Positions 63,401 through 64,000 of a stretch of 64,000 nucleotides of DNA are shown piece after piece (positions within the stretch are counted from its first letter, which is position 1; every line of letters begins with the position of its first letter). Source of the DNA: Lewinellaceae bacterium (GTDB lineage Bacteria; Bacteroidota; Bacteroidia; Chitinophagales; Saprospiraceae); NCBI GenBank assembly GCA_020636005.1, contig JACJYR010000003.1, positions 310,001 through 374,000 on the forward strand, read 5' to 3'. The translations under genes and the position numbers were made by a program. A model generated the notes under the pieces. The model saw nothing but the letters and a program-made list of their open reading frames with translations, searched no databases and was not told where the DNA came from.

Positions 63401-63528
63401 CGCCGCTGATTTCACCGTTGGCCTGGGTGATTATTGGTGGGTTGATTAGTTCGCTGATGTTGAGCCGGATTGTGACGCCGCTGTTGTACAAGCTGTTGCC
63501 TCCGAGGGTGGTGGTGAAGGAGGGGTAG
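60475..63528 (+). CDS. RND multidrug efflux permease, AcrB/HAE1-like
   Basis: A 1017-residue inner-membrane pump with 12 transmembrane segments in two halves and two large periplasmic loops. It opens with FSVKNYQFTIIVFIMVLLLGLNALFNMPRGEDP. The proton relay Asp pair is D398/D399 in SLGLLVDDSIVVVENIERFM, and the second half has the expected LVGIEIKNSIFLVDYTNQLREQG. It ends PLLYKLLPPRVVVKEG. The porter domain contains long stretches such as QVEVEINLEKMAQNGLGLNQVLSLI. Coupled export with the adaptor and TolC protein is expected. No local regulator (TetR or two-component) is present. Confidence 0.94.
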   Translation: MKIAEFSVKNYQFTIIVFIMVLLLGLNALFNMPRGEDPPFNAPIFIILAVYPGTSPADMEELLAEPIEDAMYELEDIKKIITRCDDGLMVMRVEFIHGVNTLTKNNDVIREVNNLRPDLPADLLLLDVQRAQSSDVAILQAAIVSNGASYKDLEDQADQLKRRLEKIKDLKKVEIQAYPEQQVEVEINLEKMAQNGLGLNQVLSLIQANNVNIPGGSIDIGSKKFNIKTTSSYEEIDDIRNTIVRTTPEGRIVKLQDIATVRFTDEDVTHLARFNGERTIWLNAMLKDRKNIVQAKKQMDPILAEFQENLPAGMHMGIAFDQAKSVQRRLSGLGRDFLIAIALVMLTLVPLGWRASLVVMISIPLSLSIGVALLDMLDYTLNQLSIVGMVVSLGLLVDDSIVVVENIERFMRMGYSRFEAAIAGTKQIGIAVVGCTATLVLAFLPLVFLPEGSGDFIRSLPMAVLMTVLASLFVSLTIIPFLARILLKSHEKPEGNFFMRFFKNYLNRPYQKLLRWAFRHPIISLLATALIFFGSLMLVPKIGFSLFPLSEKPMFVIDVEAPLGSNMDKVDTVVVEIEKRLLSDKGVRTVATNIGKGNPRVYYNEFQRENSPNYAQLFVQVDPEFTVPEITAFLDTLRAEFADYPGAKIVLKQFQQGAPVEAPIEFRLLGENLDTLRRLSFMVEDLMKKTQGTLYVENALATQKTDLEIVVNKDKAGLLGIPLAEVAKTVRLGIAGLETGKFRNDEGEEFAINVRTAKNEEEALEAFSKMYITSLGGALIPLSQIARVELQTSPSVIRHFNKERFAGVTSFVKTGYNTDALTDALIEKLEASKFPKGYSFVAAGERESREESFGGMETIVIIALFGLLAILILEFRTFKSTLIVLSVIPLGMVGAFVTLFLVGETLSFVATIGMIALVGIEIKNSIFLVDYTNQLREQGMPLEQAILEGAETRFLPIFLTTLTAIGGLTPLVLEDSPLISPLAWVIIGGLISSLMLSRIVTPLLYKLLPPRVVVKEG

Positions 63529-63594
63529 GTACAAGGGGAATTGGCTTGTCCAAAACCTTTATGTTCACCGTTAGTTACAGTAAGAAACTACCTT

Positions 63595-63999
63595 ATGAAA
63601 TACCTTCTATTGTACGTCTCTACTGCCATTATTTTCTTTTCCATAGACATGCTTTGGCTCGGTGTAGTGGCCAAAGACTTTTACCGGGAAAAACTGGGCT
63701 ACCTCATGGCGGATAATGTCAACTGGATGGCCGCAGTTATTTTTTACCTGCTATACATTGGGGGGATTTTGTACTTCGCTATTGTACCTGGCCTAAGGGA
63801 GGGTAATTGGCAAGCGGCTCTCATCCAGGGTGGCCTGTTTGGCTTTTTCTGCTATGCAACCTATGATTTGACCAACCTGGCAACACTTAGAGACTGGCCG
63901 ATAAGCGTAGTCTTCGTTGATATTTGCTGGGGGATTGTCCTGACCGGGGGAGTTGCTTTTCTGTCTTTTTGGGCAGGAAAAAAACTTGGGCTTTCTTGA
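63595..63999 (+). CDS. DUF2177 family membrane protein
   Basis: A 134-residue protein of four transmembrane segments. The ATG at 63595 (MKYLLLYVSTAIIFFSIDMLWLGVVAKDFY) matches the family start; an in-frame ATG at 63541 would add 18 residues. Conserved features are the early Asp-x-x-Trp (IDMLWLG), a YLLYIGGILYFA segment, GLFGFFCYATYDLTNLATLRDWP and a closing TM helix. DUF2177 proteins are small uncharacterised membrane proteins, sometimes near cyclopropane fatty acid genes. The stop lies at the window edge, so downstream context is unknown. It follows the RND gene by 66 bases and could be the last gene of its transcript. Confidence 0.88.
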   Translation: MKYLLLYVSTAIIFFSIDMLWLGVVAKDFYREKLGYLMADNVNWMAAVIFYLLYIGGILYFAIVPGLREGNWQAALIQGGLFGFFCYATYDLTNLATLRDWPISVVFVDICWGIVLTGGVAFLSFWAGKKLGLS

Positions 64000-64000
64000 A

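Noticed and set aside
1..64000. Mobile elements, prophage, tRNA or rRNA genes
   Set aside because: No transposase, integrase or structural phage genes were found, and no tRNA-like TTCGA-containing cloverleaf was recognised in the intergenic regions by eye. A tRNA search program would be needed for certainty.

Overview
The window looks like a chromosomal segment of a member of the Bacteroidota, most probably the Saprospiria (Lewinella/Haliscomenobacter relatives). This rests on type IX secretion C-terminal sorting domains of both kinds, a PorP/SprF protein, SprB repeats, lipoprotein signal peptides without Shine-Dalgarno sequences, and several upstream motifs of the Bacteroidota form TAnnTTTG. 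No rRNA, tRNA, CRISPR, phage or intact insertion sequence was seen. The one obvious ribosome-binding-like AGGAGG is not used for initiation: it stimulates the programmed frameshift of prfB.

Layout. 1-9.6 kb: housekeeping genes (transporter, aldo/keto reductase, DUF1080 lipoprotein, prfB, two FKBP isomerases, nrnA, ndk, trmD). 9.7-20.8 kb: two giant divergently transcribed secreted proteins, one with 14 SprB-like repeats and one with dockerin- and cohesin-like modules, separated by about 1 kb of non-coding DNA. 21.2-25.7 kb: a minus-strand stress block (three tandem UspA proteins, a rhodanese without its catalytic cysteine, Hsp20, a small conserved protein). 26.1-32 kb: a plus-strand block with a CcoI/FixI-type copper ATPase, a SafE-type membrane protein, a histidine kinase whose PAS domain carries the FixL haem ligands, and a response regulator fused to a Crp/Fnr DNA-binding module. 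32-40 kb: two Nudix hydrolases, a discoidin plus glycoside hydrolase protein, a DUF4442 protein, a CstB-like persulfide dioxygenase/rhodanese and glycerate kinase. 40.5-51 kb: a PA-domain surface protein, cmk, then an adhesin - PorP/SprF - OmpA operon. 51-64 kb: purM, two unknown exported proteins, pyruvate phosphate dikinase, a TolC-MFP-RND efflux operon and a DUF2177 membrane protein.

How parts may work together. The most interesting unit is 21-32 kb. A predicted oxygen-sensing kinase sits next to a receiver-Crp fusion, which would compress the FixL-FixJ-FixK cascade into two proteins. Typical hypoxia or stress targets lie beside it (copper ATPase for cbb3 oxidase, universal stress proteins, Hsp20). 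A Crp-like palindrome (GGTGA-N6-TCACC) lies about 42 bases before the inferred start of the ccoI transcript. The minus-strand operon at 45-51 kb is the familiar pairing of a type-B-sorted adhesin with its PorP/SprF anchor and an OmpA-like periplasmic linker.

Non-coding DNA holds two families of dispersed elements: a 99-base repeat in two copies (89/99 identical), in both cases just downstream of a gene, and an imperfect palindrome of about 93 bases in three copies plus one partial copy, two of which start at a gene's stop codon. There are also several long hairpins and a 10/31-base tandem array inside the efflux operon. All gene names rest on reading motifs; no database search was possible.
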